This document shows positions 1 to 11,141 of a stretch of DNA of 64,000 bases, piece by piece. Origin of the DNA: Effrenium voratum (lineage: Eukaryota > Sar > Dinophyceae > Suessiales > Symbiodiniaceae). Both the position numbers and the translations under genes were made by a program. The stretch covers positions 143,440-207,439 of the forward strand of contig CAUJNA010000523.1 in the NCBI GenBank assembly GCA_963377175.1. The letters are read 5' to 3'. Numbering within the stretch: position 1 is the stretch's first letter; each line of letters begins with the position of its first letter. The notes beneath the pieces are model-generated. The model was not told the origin of the DNA, made no database searches, and worked only from the letters and a program-made list of their open reading frames with translations.

Positions 1-349
1 CGCACCTGGAAAGTGCATCGCGGCGGAACCTGAAGAACCATATTAGTCAGACGAATCCCCTACAAATAATTCACTTCCCCACCCTTGATGAGTGGGGAAA
101 CCTACCAAAACACCCAGTACCTCTTGGTTCCTTGTGGGCACCTGCACTGTTCGTGATTGGCTTTTTTCCGCACCCAAGGACTATTCCGATGCTGCCATCA
201 CCTGAAATCTTGCGGACTGCAGGTTGAGGCCATTCTATTTACCAGGGCGACCCAGTTTGGGGCTACCCTATTTTTGACCCAACATGTAAAACGTGTTCGT
301 CCCCGACAGTCCCCTGACAGATCTACCACTTCGGCACTGGGCCTGATGC

Positions 350-464
350 TCAATTGTTCAGTGACCCCGGAAAAAAAGGGAACCCTTTTTGGGGAAGACC
401 ATTTTTGGTGGGGCAGCCACCAAAAAAAAAGAGGGAACATAATTGGTGCCGCTGAAGAACTGAG
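350..464. mobile_element. foldback element family M1, copy 1
   Basis: A ~115-bp element opens with a variant of CAGTTGTTCAGTGACC, has an internal core GGGGCAGCCACCAAAAAA, and closes with the inverse of its start. Family ends are CAGTTGTTCAGTG and CACTGAACAACTG. No coding capacity; MITE-like. Confidence 0.6.
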
Positions 465-585
465 TCACCCATTGGCCACTGCCCTGCCACTGCCAAACCA
501 ACGGGATGCCACTGAACAACTGAGCAACTGAAGAACTGAGGATGATCCACAGTATTTTTGACCCACAACTCGAGAGTCCAAAGAT

Positions 586-740
586 TCCCATGGTTTCATA
601 GGTGCGAAATGGATTTCGCAACCATCCACTGTTCAGTGACCCTGGAAAAACAGGGACCCCTTTTCGGGGCTTGGACCATTTTTAGTGGGGCAGCCACCAA
701 CAAAAAGAAGGGGAAAAGAATTGGCGCCACTGAGCTGAGG
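586..740. mobile_element. M2 right end abutting M1 copy 2
   Basis: Positions 586-632 are the right half of family M2, ending in GCAACCATCCACTG. It is fused directly to a complete M1 element (630-740) that has the same core as the copy at 350. The two families share the overlap, which suggests insertion of one at the end of the other. Confidence 0.55.
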
Positions 741-784
741 ATGCCGCTGCCAAAATGACTCGAGAGCCCCAAGATTCATTCCGG

Positions 785-895
785 CCGCCTGAAGCTGGGG
801 ATCCTCTTCATCGCAGCATTGCCCAGCAGCTCCTCCGCCGAAGAAAAACGGAAGAAGTCGCGCGAGCTGGTCGCCGAATTTGGGGTGGCTCTCTA
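785..895 (-). CDS. candidate internal exon
   Basis: A GC-rich island reads on the minus strand without stops as a Ser/Arg/Phe-containing peptide (fragments NSATSSRDFFRFSSAEELL and NAAMKRIPSFRRPE). A possible AG acceptor (TTTAGAG) precedes it and a possible GC donor (CAG|GCGGCC) follows. No family recognised. It would be one of the most downstream exons of the long minus-strand gene. Confidence 0.3.
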
Positions 896-908
896 AAGGG
901 AACCTAAA

Positions 909-1035
909 TGGCCATGGGTCAAAAGCCACATCGTACCCCCAGTGAACGGGACCCAATCCAACCACTAAAATAGACTAGAATGGGTGGTGCACCCACCCGA
1001 AAATGGTACGTACCATTGGTTTTGACCCACAGCCA
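909..1035. mobile_element. foldback element family M5, copy 1
   Basis: The element starts with GGCCATGGGTCAAAA and ends with TTTTGACCCACAGCC, its approximate inverse. The centre contains CCACTAAAATRG and a GGGTGGTGCACC motif. Non-coding and MITE-like. Copies also lie at 11020 (inverted) and 16820. Confidence 0.6.
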
Positions 1036-1883
1036 TCTGTTTTGTTTAGCACACTCTCATATCATACCTTCTGATGGTAAGCCCGGAGCAGTAAAGGGCC
1101 CTTCCCCCCTCCCCGCCCCTTCAAGGTCGACCTTGGGCAAGCCCCCAACACTGAGATCTTGAGGCCTTTTCTGATTCATCTGGAGCCCCCTTCGCTCCAA
1201 AGACCCCTTTGCTTTTGGCCCCGGACTGGAACAAGAACCTTCGGTCCGGGCCTGGCCCCTTCTGGGCAGGACTTTAAACGGGAACAAGCAGGTTTTTGCT
1301 TCGAGCCCAAAGGGCCCTGACGAATCGACGGGGGGCCTGGCTTTACAAAAAGAAAAACGAGCTCGAGAAGAAAAACACATTTTGGGCGTAGCACAGTTGT
1401 TGAGAAAACTTGAGGAGTATTGGCGGGCTTCAGCACAAACTGAGCAAGTACTAAGCAAAAAAGGAAAGCCCCTTTGCTGGCAGGTTGTTGGCTTGGGGGC
1501 GCCAGGAGGGTATCTTTAATCGGCGGCCGGGGGGGTTGGGGAGAAAAAAATGATTGGGCAGGTTTCTTTTAAACAAACCTTGTTGGCCCTGTACTTTAGC
1601 ATTGGTGGGAATCGGGGGGAGGGAGAAGGGGAAGCCTCTAATCGCAGGGGGGTTACTAAACGTGCGCTGACATGTTATTCGATTGTAACACAGTGGCTTG
1701 GTGTTAGTAGAAACCGTCTTGGAGTCTCGATGACTTGGACTGGTTTCCATGGGGACCTCGTTTGTGCTCAACCATTTGTTTGCACCCGCTGTTTCCCCTC
1801 CGCGGCCTGTCTCTTATCATTCCCAAACATGAAATAAATAACAAAGACCTCCAGTACAATCATATGTGATTCGTCCAAAAACA

Positions 1884-2022
1884 TACTGTGGATGGACAGA
1901 ATCCTGCACCACTTTGAAACCGTGGGCAACCATAACGTTAGTTGGTATTTACGTTGGGGCATTGAATCATTCCAGGGTCTCTGAACGGTGCTGCGAAATA
2001 AATTTCGCAACCACCCACCAGT
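1884..2022. mobile_element. foldback element family M2, full copy
   Basis: The left end is TACTGTGGATGGACAGAATC and the right end is TTTCGCAACCACCCACCAGT. The ends are inverted relative to each other, with a palindromic tendency throughout (~139 bp). No open frame of its own. Confidence 0.6.
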
Positions 2023-2207
2023 AGGAGCCCTCTTGGGCGATCCAAGAATCCAGCACCATGCCCCAGGTGTGGACTTTTTGCTGAGCCAAATGGGTCTGCC
2101 ATTTGTTCGAGGTTGCCTCTTTTTTTGGTGGTTTCAATCATTGAAAACCAAAAGGAAACCCCTGCCTTTTTGGTGGGTTCCAATCCAAAAAACGTCACAC
2201 CCAAATA

Positions 2208-2303
2208 GCTGTGGCTCAAAAAAGTGGTACCGAAATGGCACCTTGTTGAATGGAACCAAAGACTAAAGCGTGCGTAACCGTAGCTCTTTAATTTTGAGCC
2301 ATA
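2208..2303. mobile_element. foldback element family M6, copy 1
   Basis: A ~95-bp element bounded by GCTGTGGCTCAAAAAA and TTTAATTTTGAGCCAT in inverted orientation, with the internal motif GAACCAAAGACTAAA shared with the second copy at 12663. Confidence 0.5.
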
Positions 2304-2321
2304 CCGAAATGTGGGGAATGA

Positions 2322-2404
2322 CCACTTCTGTGATACAATGGAAATGGCTTCCCAAAGACTAATTTGATCATAGAAACGGGGATTCCCTTGTATCACAGAA
2401 GTGG
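2322..2404. repeat. foldback (CCACTTCTGTGATACAA / TTGTATCACAGAAGTGG)
   Basis: A perfect 17-bp inverted repeat brackets a ~50-bp core. It directly follows the M6 copy. Seen once in the window, so a single-copy hairpin or a member of another MITE family. Confidence 0.55.
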
Positions 2405-2463
2405 GGAGAACCCCCTTGATCCCACAACCCTGGAAATGTGTGTCTTCTTTCTTAGGCCCACAC

Positions 2464-2522
2464 CCCGGGAAGCCGCGCCTGTGAAGCCCGCGAAAGCGCC
2501 ACGAACTCATCTAACCGTTCCT
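2464..2522 (-). CDS. candidate 59-nt internal exon
   Basis: The minus strand shows CCTGGGCAG as acceptor, then an open stretch encoding ERLDEFVALSRASQARLPG, then GTGTGG as donor after CCCGGG. Base composition is clearly GC-richer than the flanks. The peptide looks like ordinary coding sequence but matches no family I recognise. Confidence 0.4.
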
Positions 2523-3946
2523 CTGCCCAGGGCATCACGCCATAGACCAGCCTCGCTTTGGTCACAGGCGCTGGTTTTTGTTTTTCAGCCAAAAAGGAGT
2601 CTCCCATTTTCAGCAAACCATCAGCACACAACTCTAATTGGTTTGGAATGGTCTGTTTCAGGGGTGGTTTCCCATTTACCCTCTACCACCCAAAGGCTCC
2701 AATTCGATTGGTTTAGGGAGCCTTCAAACAACCTGGTTTTGAGACCGGGTCCCAACCACCTGGGTGTCTAATGCTTCGGTGTCGGGTCCATTTCTTTGCC
2801 GAAGCCGATGGGAGCGTCGTGGAAGACCCAAGCCTTGCCATTGAGCCACGTTCTTACGGCAGGCTGCGCCGGGCCGGGCCAGCCCATATTGGGCTTGCCC
2901 ACCCCTCGGTCCGATGTGAAATCTAAAACCATTTGAATCAGGGGTCACTGGATTTCCCTGGCTTAAGTTGCTGTAACCGATTTTGGGAGAAACGCCTGTA
3001 TTAGGCGTCCTTTGGGGCCTTGCTGAGGGGCAAGGTGGGAAGTGGGCTTCTTGAGGCTTCCATGGGTTTCTTGGCGAGCAGCGTGTGTTAACACACACAC
3101 ACACACATTGTTTTTTGTGAGAGTACATCTCACGGTACGTGTGCTCTGTGACCTTGGTTCTGTCAATTCGCATTATAACACATTGCGGGCATGAGTCCAT
3201 TTTCCTGTATCCAAGATCCCAATACCTTTTGAGCATACCCCAAGCTTCCCATGAAGATTTCTTTCATAGGGCGTCCAACAGCTGTGTTGGAGGTGACTTG
3301 GACCGTATGGATACCCTAGAGTTGCACGTCCAGGTGTCCAGCTGGCAAAAGGCTACGCCCACGTGGGAAGCTGAGAGCACGGCATGGACTCCACAAAGGC
3401 ATTGGACAGCACCTGCTAGGCGAATCAAAACCCGGTGGCGCCGTGTGGTTTCCTTTTGGTTTCGGGTTTACACCAAAAGCCCCAAAAAGGGCGACCTCGG
3501 AAAAAACTGGCAGTAAGAATGTTGGTTTCGAGAAAGGCGCCCCTCAGAAAGAAATGGCCAGTGACATATTTGATGTGGAATCCTTTGGTGGACATCATCT
3601 AGGTCCTGATTGATGCCCACCAACCACTTTGGCAATTCGGAGGGGGTTCAATTGAGATTCATAGCCATATTATGGGTTTCGGATGAGCCAGGCTGACCAC
3701 TGGCTGCAACGCCTCCATGTTGGAGCGCCTAACTTATCAACCCAAACCCTCATGAAAGTGACCTGCAGGTGAGTGGAAGCAACGCAAACACATCGTTTAT
3801 ATAGAGGCGTCTCCTTTGGAGGGCCCCATGTTAATTGGAGGAGAGTAAGGCGGGGTGGGGAGGAGGGTGCGAACGTTGCCTGACCGTCCATCGTCTCTGG
3901 CTCCGGCTTTTCGGATTTGAAGAAAGTAGTGCGCAACAGCCTCCTA

Positions 3947-4075
3947 TCCCAGAGGCTCCCGATTGATTTAGGGAGCCTACAAACAACCTGGTTTTGAGAC
4001 CCCCAACCACCTCCGGGGTGTCTAATGGAGGGGTCGGGTCTGCCATTGAAAGCCGAAGCCAGGAGCCTCTGGGAT
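3947..4075. mobile_element. foldback element family M4, copy 1
   Basis: The element is bounded by TCCCAGAGGCTCCC and AGGAGCCTCTGGGA. It has an internal conserved block ACAACCTGGTTTTGAGACCC followed by a CACCTCCGGGGTGTCTAATG hairpin. A second close copy is at 14524 and a diverged relative at about 2696-2812. Confidence 0.65.
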
Positions 4076-4916
4076 ATATAATTCAATCCCTGCTATTGAA
4101 CTGCTTCTGGAGTTTCTCCATGTTTACCAACCTAAACCAAGTGTGACCGTGAGTGCTTCCCTTCAACCACTTACAAATGACGTTGGGGAAAATCCACGCC
4201 AGTGCATTCTTGGAACCAGGTTGACACGTGAGCCATCCTCCCCGATTCCATCCAATTCATCCCAAGGCGTGACCCTAAGCTTCAGCTGGCTTTCTACCGG
4301 GACCTCCCTAGAGGTTCAAGGTTGGCTTCGGGTTGGCTCAGGGAGGATTTAGGGACAAAACGCCAAAGCGGGTGCGTTTGTAATTGCCCACGTGAGTCAT
4401 AATCCAAACCCGGTACAAACATGGTGCACCCAGAACCATGTAAAGAACCAAGAAGGCGGACATCCGCAGCTATTTATGGTTGGGATCGTCCCTTACTAAC
4501 CTTCATCTACCCGGGATTTGAGCAAGTGGCTCAGGCCTTTGGGTGTCAAACGCCTTGGTTTCTTTTTAGGGGGGGGGGCTTTTGGGGGGTTCAAAGGAAG
4601 CGAGGAAGCCTCAGACAAAAGCCTGTGTACTTGGAAGCCTGTGTATCTAGGGTCTTTCAACTCAGGCCTTCCAAAGCCCAACGTGGGGGTCATTCTATTT
4701 TGACACAACCTTGATTGACGTTGGAAGGGGAGCAACAAATTAAATCTTAGCAGTTAAGCGGGGATTTCCCACTAAACCACAATAAGCAAAAATGCAAAAT
4801 GTTTCCCAACGACAACCATGACACACCCATCTCCAGGGCTTGATGCAGAAAACTCGGTTTCACCCTCGGATAGCCCAAAAACCGCCGTGTTTTCCCCTGC
4901 CAGCTGCCAGGACCTG

Positions 4917-5007
4917 GTCAGCGGTCGCGCACCTCTGCCACTGCCCCCGCATCCAAAGGCCGCGGGAACCCGGTGATGAGGTTCCTGCGCCAGGCGGAGA
5001 GGTGAAA
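4917..5007 (-). CDS. candidate internal exon
   Basis: A GC-rich minus-strand island follows the acceptor CGTCTGTAG and reads FHLSAWRRNLITGFPRPLDA... to VAEVRD before a stop. A donor is likely just before that stop (GC type) or at AG|GTCCTG. Its acceptor lies inside the start of the M2 element at 5024, so the element sits a few bases from the splice site. Confidence 0.35.
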
Positions 5008-5023
5008 CTACAGACGGCTCAGA

Positions 5024-5213
5024 GCTGTGGATGGCGAAGTCCATTTCGCCACCACTTGGAAACCAGAGGAAGCCATTGTTTCTTGGAATTTATAGGCGAA
5101 TCCTTCCTAAGAGACCTGGTTTCTGATGATTTCCTTGTAAATACCAACGAACAATGGTTTCCTATGGTTTCATTTCGTGGTGCGAAATGGATTTCGCAAC
5201 CATCCACAGTAGC
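5024..5213. mobile_element. foldback element family M2, long copy
   Basis: A ~190-bp copy starts GCTGTGGATGGCGAAGTCC and ends GGATTTCGCAACCATCCACA. Both ends contain the GAAAT/ATTTC block typical of the family. Internal sequence includes GGTTTCCTATGGTTTCAT, shared with the copies at 586 and 22583. Confidence 0.65.
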
Positions 5214-5914
5214 TCTTGAAGCACCCCTTTTAAGCCTTTGCCGATTTTCGTCCCCCCTGCTCCAAAGGTGTCCAGAGCACACCTTTTGCTCCCACAGAAA
5301 TATGTTGTTGCCAGCTACCAGTCATCTGATTTCTTGGGATAGCGCCAAAAGCTGAAACAAGGAACACCCAAGAATAAGACCTTCAACATTGCGAGCTTGA
5401 TTCGCCGCCACCAGCGGAGTCTTGTCAGTTGCTCAAAACTATGGTGTCGGTTAACTCCTACGTTACATACACATACGTCACATACCTACTTTGCATCTGA
5501 CACTGAATATGGCTTGTGTGGGGATAATCAACGTGTCTTTTTGTGCCGTTGCTCAGTGGAATAGCAAGGGTTTTGGGAATGAAACTGGGGATTTGCTTGA
5601 AGGAAGGGATGAATCGTGCATGGGCTTTGAAATACCCCTTTCTGTGATCTGACTGCTTTTATCACTTGAACTGGGAGTCCAACCCAAAAAACGTGTTTGT
5701 TTTTTCCCACAACCATGGATTCATCAGGGTCATTCCCTCCTCCCTCTCAGCCCCCCAGTGGCCATGCAAAAAAAGGGTTCTCCTTCTTGGAGAAAGTTGG
5801 AAAACATGGAACAACATGGAACAACATGGAACACACGGAAAACATCTTTTAAAAAACGATTTTGGTCTTGCAACATTTGGAAAACAACGCCAGCGACTTG
5901 TGTCTGGGACTCAC

Positions 5915-5976
5915 CGTCGCGAATGATTTGCAACCAGAACCCATGCCTGCACAGCTCGAAGTCCGCGACGTGCGGC
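5915..5976 (-). CDS. 62-nt internal exon with canonical splice sites
   Basis: On the minus strand the acceptor TGTGTTGCAG|GC is followed by 62 nt that read PHVADFELCRHGFWLQIIRD, then a textbook donor GTGAGT. The splice signals and GC-rich composition make this one of the better exon calls in the first 25 kb. Function unknown. Confidence 0.5.
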
Positions 5977-6805
5977 CTGCAACACAAAAGGGGCGCCGAA
6001 TGGAAGATGAACTCATTTGTTCCAGGGGAACACGGCAGGCAAACCTGTGAAATTTAGGGGAACCAAAGGAAGTAGGGAAAAATTGCATGAAAAATGGCAC
6101 ACCTCTGCCCTAGCTGCCTCGTCCCCGAAGAACCTACAAGGGATTTGGGCCATATCTTAGCCTTGTGTTTTTGTGGAATATACCCCCAAAAGCAAAACAC
6201 CCCCTGAAAAAACAAACGCAAAACACGTCCTGGGAAACAACAAAAACAAACAAATCCTGCAACATGGCCCCAGCAAGTTCAACTGGGGGTCTGCAAAAGC
6301 CACCAACCTCTACCGCTCACAATGCATTTCAACAACCCCCCTTTCCTTTGACCCCAGTCAAACTTTTAGTTGACCACTAAAACTAACTTCCCAACAAGTT
6401 TCCAAGTCCAAGAACTCAGGGAGTGAGAAGTTTTTTACCAAACATTGTCCCTGCACAAAAACACATGGCCCCATTTTTCGCAACAGATTGCCCGCCGCGG
6501 GCTTCCCGCTGTAATGTTCTCGCAAAGCAACCTTAGCCTGACCTTGGCGAGCAGCTTATGCAAAATCCGATGATTTCCTCTGGTTGTCCAAGGTTTGTCC
6601 TTTCTATAGGTTAGGCAGAAAGCTCCATAAAGGTCAACCACAACTGAAAACGCGCTTTTTTGCTTGAAGCGAGTAATTATATAATGTGAACTGTACTTAA
6701 ACACTCATACATTTGGGATATGGCACATCTTGTGTTGAAGTGATTTGGCTTCATCCTTCAAGGCTGCCTCAGCCCGCTCACAAGACGCGTCTTTTACATT
6801 CGGTT

Positions 6806-7381
6806 TCAACACAAATTCCGGAACGATGTGCTTTGGTCCTTTTCCGAGAACTTTTTCACTGACCACATCTTCTGATGGGTGAAAAACCTCATGAACCTAA
6901 AAATCATCATTCCCAGCATCATCGGTGGCTGCAAAATCCTCCTCAGTGTCGAGTCCATCAACGGGTGCAACCATCTCATCTTCACCACCAATCGGCGTAG
7001 AAGGAACAGAGGTAACTTTGAAGATGCGCTGAGAAAGAAACCGGCGACGCATGTTGGGTGTCCTTTGACCCCCAGCTTGACTCGGCGATCATCAGGTAAC
7101 TTGAAATTAAGGTGGTCTACGATGGCTCTCCATACGAAGTCACAGCCATCGCTAAGGCATCTCATCCCCACGGAAAGAACTGCCGGAGCGGCCTCAATAA
7201 TGTATGGATTGATAGTGCTTTCGATCACACTGACCTTCACGTCAGCCTGTCGGGAAGCGATTGTTCGGCCATTGGCTGTCATGAGTTTCAGTGCGGAACG
7301 CGAATACACATTCGCAAATTGAGCGCGCTCCCGGTATCCGCAATCCATGGAATGTGGCAGTCTTCTTCTTTGGCCCTGCAA
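6806..7381 (-). pseudogene. copia-like retroelement pol fragment (aspartic protease)
   Basis: One minus-strand frame contains the aspartic-protease active-site segment IPWIADTGSA. The downstream part of the same domain (LMTANG, then VLSVGMRCLSDGCDFVW) lies in the +1 frame, so a single-base frameshift falls directly after the catalytic motif near 7325. The order DTG ... TANG ... PAVLSVG.RC is that of dinoflagellate Ty1/copia-like polyproteins. After FVW the frame continues without recognisable domains, and no integrase, reverse transcriptase or LTR was found. It is therefore a dead fragment lying in, or partly co-opted by, the long intron region. Confidence 0.6.
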
Positions 7382-8029
7382 AGCCCAAAACAGAGTCTAG
7401 CGTCTAAACCCCAACACGTCGAGAAACAGAACATCCTGCAGTGTAGACGCAAAAAACGGACTGCAAACAGGAAGCACGCTGCGACCCACACCAGATGGGC
7501 TAGATGCCAAGGATGTGCAGAGGCGCGCAGGGCAGAAGCAAGCCAGAATGTGCAACCAAAACTCAAGCAGATCGTGGCTCTGGAGAGATCATGTGGTAAA
7601 CCACCTCGCCAGAAGTGCTCATGCAAGACCCAAATGGGATTAGTAAATGCACGCGCTATAAAGACAACTGGGGGGCCCAACAGGATTAGTAAATCACCTG
7701 GAATAAAGACAAGCACCCGCCACCCGCGCCAAAAAGAATCCCCTCCCCAAAAAAAGGAAAAGAGAGAAAGGAGAGGAGAGATGGCCAAGGCAACATCTGG
7801 TCCTTGGATCTTTGGTACCTTGTTCCTTAAATCCCAAACTGTCAGCTTTACCAAACTCATGTTTTCTTACATGTCTCTTGTTGAACACCTGCCCACAATC
7901 CAACCCACAAAGGGGGTAGGTAGTACTTCAGCCCACAACTTGACATTATTTCAGGGGCCCCCGAAATAAAGTCTTGTTGCCTGGCCCCCGCAAGAAAAAC
8001 AAAAGGAAGCCCCAGCAATACTAAATCAA

Positions 8030-8600
8030 ATGGAAACTCAAGTCTACCGATACTAAATCAAATGCGAACTCAGTTCCAAATTTCAGAAGAAAGCTCCAGC
8101 AATACTAAATCAAATGCAAACTCACTTCCAAATCTCAAAATCAAATGCAAATTCAGTTCCAAATCTGAAAAGGAAGAAACTCAAGTCTACCAATACTAAA
8201 TCAAATGCGAACTCAGTTCCAAATCTCAAAATCAAATGCAAATTCAGTTCCAAATCTGAAAAGGAAGCTCCAGCAATACTAAATCAAATGGAAACTCAGT
8301 TCCAAATCTCAAAAGGAAGCTCCAGCAATACTAAATCAAATGCAAACTCAGTTCCAAGTCTGAAAAGGAAGCTCGTAAATCAAATGCAAACTCAGTTCCA
8401 AATCGCAAAAGGAAGCTCCAGCAATACTAAACCAAATGCAAACTCAGTTCCAAATCTGAAAAGGAAGCTCCTAAATCAAATGCAAGCTCAGTTTCAAATC
8501 TCAAAAGGAAGCTCCAGCAATACTAAAACAAATGGAAACTCAAGTCTACCAATACTAAATCAAATGGAAACTCACCTCAAGATACTATTTCAGATCCCCC
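8030..8600 (+). repeat. tandem ~54-bp repeat
   Basis: About ten imperfect units built from AATACTAAATCAAATGCAAA, CTCAGTTCCAAATCT and CAAAAGGAAGCTCC lie head to tail. Units differ by deletion of sub-blocks. The continuous plus-strand frame from 8114 is a by-product of the repeat and is not called as a gene. Confidence 0.8.
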
Positions 8601-9129
8601 ATCGTTGGGGGGAGGGGGGGGGACCCCGCTTACTAACCCCATTGTTGAGGGTAGACATATCTAAGGCAATCGTTAGTGAAAGCATGGTGCAAAACAAAAC
8701 ATCCTTCAGAGCTCAGCCACAGATGTAGCTCCAGAGCTTCAAAGATCCTGCGCTGCATAGCCACTTCTCCATCTCGCCACACAACCTCGAAGATAGCACC
8801 GCTCTTGTAGAGAGCGGTTTTCCTGATATGGTCCGATGACTAAGACTCACCAAGACAAAAAGCAACGAAACAATCAGCACAATGCCAGCCAAGCAGAAAA
8901 GCCAGTCCAAAAACGAAAGACTGCCTAAGCCTTGGCCCAGTGTCAGAGTGGATCCAGCCGCGGGATACTCTTGCAGAGTCCGGAGGCCAGTCCAAACAGG
9001 CCTGTGAGAAGCCAAGAGAGCCTTGCTGTCAGAAGGGGCAGGGAAGGCGGGCAGACAGGTTGCAGAGGGGCAGCAGAGGAGCAAAAGCCAAACTGAACAA
9101 CAATCACCACACAAAACGACTACAGCCAG

Positions 9130-9370
9130 CAGTTGACTGCAACTACAAAGTACTACTAGTAGTACTACAAGTACCAGCAGTGTAGCACCAGTGTACTACA
9201 GGTGCTACTACAACTGCTGCAAGTGCTATACCACAAATACTACTATGAATACTACAAGTGCAACAGGTATTAGTACAAGCACTACATATTACATATGCCA
9301 GAAGCAGTCCTACAAGTGCTACTACAAGCAAAACAAGCACTATACGTACTAAAAGTACTTGAAGAAATAC
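9130..9370. repeat. degenerate TACTACAAG-type simple repeat
   Basis: Irregular triplet-like repeats of CTAC, TACAAG and AGTACTAC fill about 240 bp next to the relic gene at 9375-10060. Low-complexity sequence. Confidence 0.6.
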
Positions 9371-9374
9371 TGCT

Positions 9375-10062
9375 GGCGAAACCGGTGACGGATTAGTCGG
9401 AATAGCCGGAGCAGGAGGTGGGTTAGGGGCTTGATTGATCCTTTCTGACATAAGCCTCTCCGCAATCTGTTGTTCTTGAGCACCGATGGTGTTCATGGCC
9501 CTTTGCAACTTCTCCTCAGCTTCCTGCTTTGACTTCAGCGTGTTCGCACGTTGTTCAGCATGGTGTTGCAACCATGGACCTCGAGCCTCATCGGCTGTGA
9601 TTGTGACTGAAGCCCGGCAATGATCTCGCCGTGCCTCGCCTCGGCGATTTGTGCAACCATAGGTTCAGTGTCCTGATTGACGTAGGCGTTGAACTTAGTG
9701 TTGTTTTGCGTCGCGTTGATCTGTTGGCAAGTCGTGGTGTCTTGCCTCATATTCAACGTGGGATCGAGATGCATGTTTGTCGTATTCGATTGATTGAACG
9801 GACGTTCCCCTTGCGAGATTGGCATGGAGGTCGTGCATGGTGATGTCCCCGTGCTGATGCTGTTCAACTTCCACGGGAGATGTTGATCGAGCACCAGGAC
9901 CCGCTCTCGGTCGCTGCGTGATCGTAGCGACTCGGGTCCGCGACTGCCCTTCCTGATGAGTTCTCTGGCCACTTCTGAATTTGTTCGACTAGTCGGTTCA
10001 CACAGCGAAGCTGGATCGTTCGCTGGCTCATCAGGAGAGGGAAACGCCTCGGTAGAGGACTA
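9375..10062 (-). pseudogene. gag-like coiled-coil relic
   Basis: On the minus strand a frame starting around 10062 (fragment DEPANDPASLCEPTSRTN) continues through a basic stretch (ARELIRKGSRGPESLRSR) and a Gln/Asn-rich middle to about 9590. It then shifts frame into a helical segment (RANTLKSKQEAEEKL, IGAQEQQIAERLMSERI) followed by a Pro-rich tail. This resembles a retroelement gag or a cytoplasmic coiled-coil protein. At least one frameshift and the adjoining simple repeat suggest decay. Family assignment is tentative. Confidence 0.35.
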
Positions 10063-10313
10063 TCCAGGATCGGCACTCATGGCACACGATTCTGTACACT
10101 ACGCCGCATACGGCTGATTGAAAGGTCAACAACGATTGAAAGCACGGTTCTTCTTGCTTGAGCCATGTACAGCGAGTAATGCGAGCTGTACTTGTGAGAC
10201 ACTCATGCATTAGGGATTGCTTTCGGGTCCCAAAGGCTGTTGATAAAATATCATCACACAAACCACACACTTTCTGTTGGCAAACAAGGCGGCCCCCCCC
10301 TAAACTGTTTAAA

Positions 10314-10449
10314 CTTGCTGGCGCGATAAGTAGGGAATGACCGAGACAAGGTGTTGGGACTGAACCGAAAGGGGATTCCCTTCAAGAAAACCATAGAGGA
10401 TGGTTTATAGGGGTCATTCCGTGTCTCATTCCCTGTCAAACCAGCAAGT
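10314..10449. mobile_element. foldback element family M3, copy 1
   Basis: The ends are CTTGCTGGCGCGATAAG and CCCTGTCAAACCAGCAAG, inverted. The inner part is a second inverted pair around ATAGAGGATGG. Non-coding, ~136 bp. Confidence 0.65.
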
Positions 10450-10501
10450 AAAACATGTCATCTGCTTTTGTTTGGCTTCCAAAACCTCATGCATCACACG
10501 G

Positions 10502-10606
10502 CTAGGTCCTCCGGTAGAGAATAAGGGTACTCTTTTTTGTGTAGTCGATTTTAGTAGCGGAACCCTCCCCCAAAAAGGGGTAAAAGGGCAGTACTGGGGG
10601 ACCTAG
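10502..10606. mobile_element. foldback element family M7, copy 1
   Basis: A ~105-bp element bounded by CTAGGTCC and GGACCTAG, a perfect inverted repeat. The core contains AATAAGGGTACTC and GGAACCCTCCCCCAAAAAGG. Second copy at 19737. Confidence 0.65.
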
Positions 10607-10761
10607 ATGGGCACCTTCTGACCTCGGAGTAAAACCACGTGGATCGGCTTGGGGTGCCCGGCTGTGGTCGCAAGAGCAAGGAGAGGAGCTCCGTGGGCTC
10701 CACTTTCTCCACCTCAAAACGGATTTCTGGGCTGTTCTAAGGGTTGTTGTATTATCACCCT

Positions 10762-10878
10762 CTCAGTTCTTCAGTGACCCTGGTGACCCTGGAAAGAAAG
10801 GGAACCCTTTTGGGGGTTTTGACCATTTTTAGTGGGGCCACCAAAGGGAAAAAGACTTGGTGCCACTGAACAACTGAG
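10762..10878. mobile_element. foldback element family M1, copy 3
   Basis: Bounded by CTCAGTTCTTCAGTGACC and GCCACTGAACAACTGAG. The core is the shared GGAACCCTTTTGGGG...AGTGGGGCCACCAAA. Confidence 0.7.
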
Positions 10879-10880
10879 CC

Positions 10881-10996
10881 CTGGGATTACACCCTTGGGA
10901 AATGGCCCAACATGGTCCCAAAATGGTCCAACATAACATGATGTTATCCGGGACATATGGCGACACGGAGTCATTTCCCAGTGGGCGTAATCCCAG
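10881..10996. repeat. nested foldback (CTGGGATTAC / GTAATCCCAG)
   Basis: A 10-bp perfect outer inverted repeat encloses a second pair (GGGAAATG / CATTTCCC) and a central AACATAACATGATGTTAT palindrome. It lies three bases after the M1 copy. Confidence 0.6.
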
Positions 10997-11019
10997 GGCG
11001 TAATACAAAAATTCTTAGA

Positions 11020-11141
11020 GCTGTGGGTCAAAACCAATGGGATCCCATGTTGGGCTAGGTGCACCACCCATTTTAGGCTTTATTTTAGTGGGGATTGGGA
11101 TGTTCACTGGGGGGTACGATTTGGATTTTGACCCACAGCCA
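11020..11141. mobile_element. foldback element family M5, copy 2 (inverted)
   Basis: Reads GCTGTGGGTCAAAACC ... TTTTGACCCACAGCC. It contains the same CACCACCCATTTTAG and TTCACTGGGGGGTACGA blocks as the copies at 909 and 16820, in the opposite orientation. Confidence 0.65.

Noticed and set aside
8114..8728. 204-codon plus-strand frame
   Set aside because: Encoded entirely by the 54-bp tandem repeat with shuffled sub-blocks; no start context or splice support.
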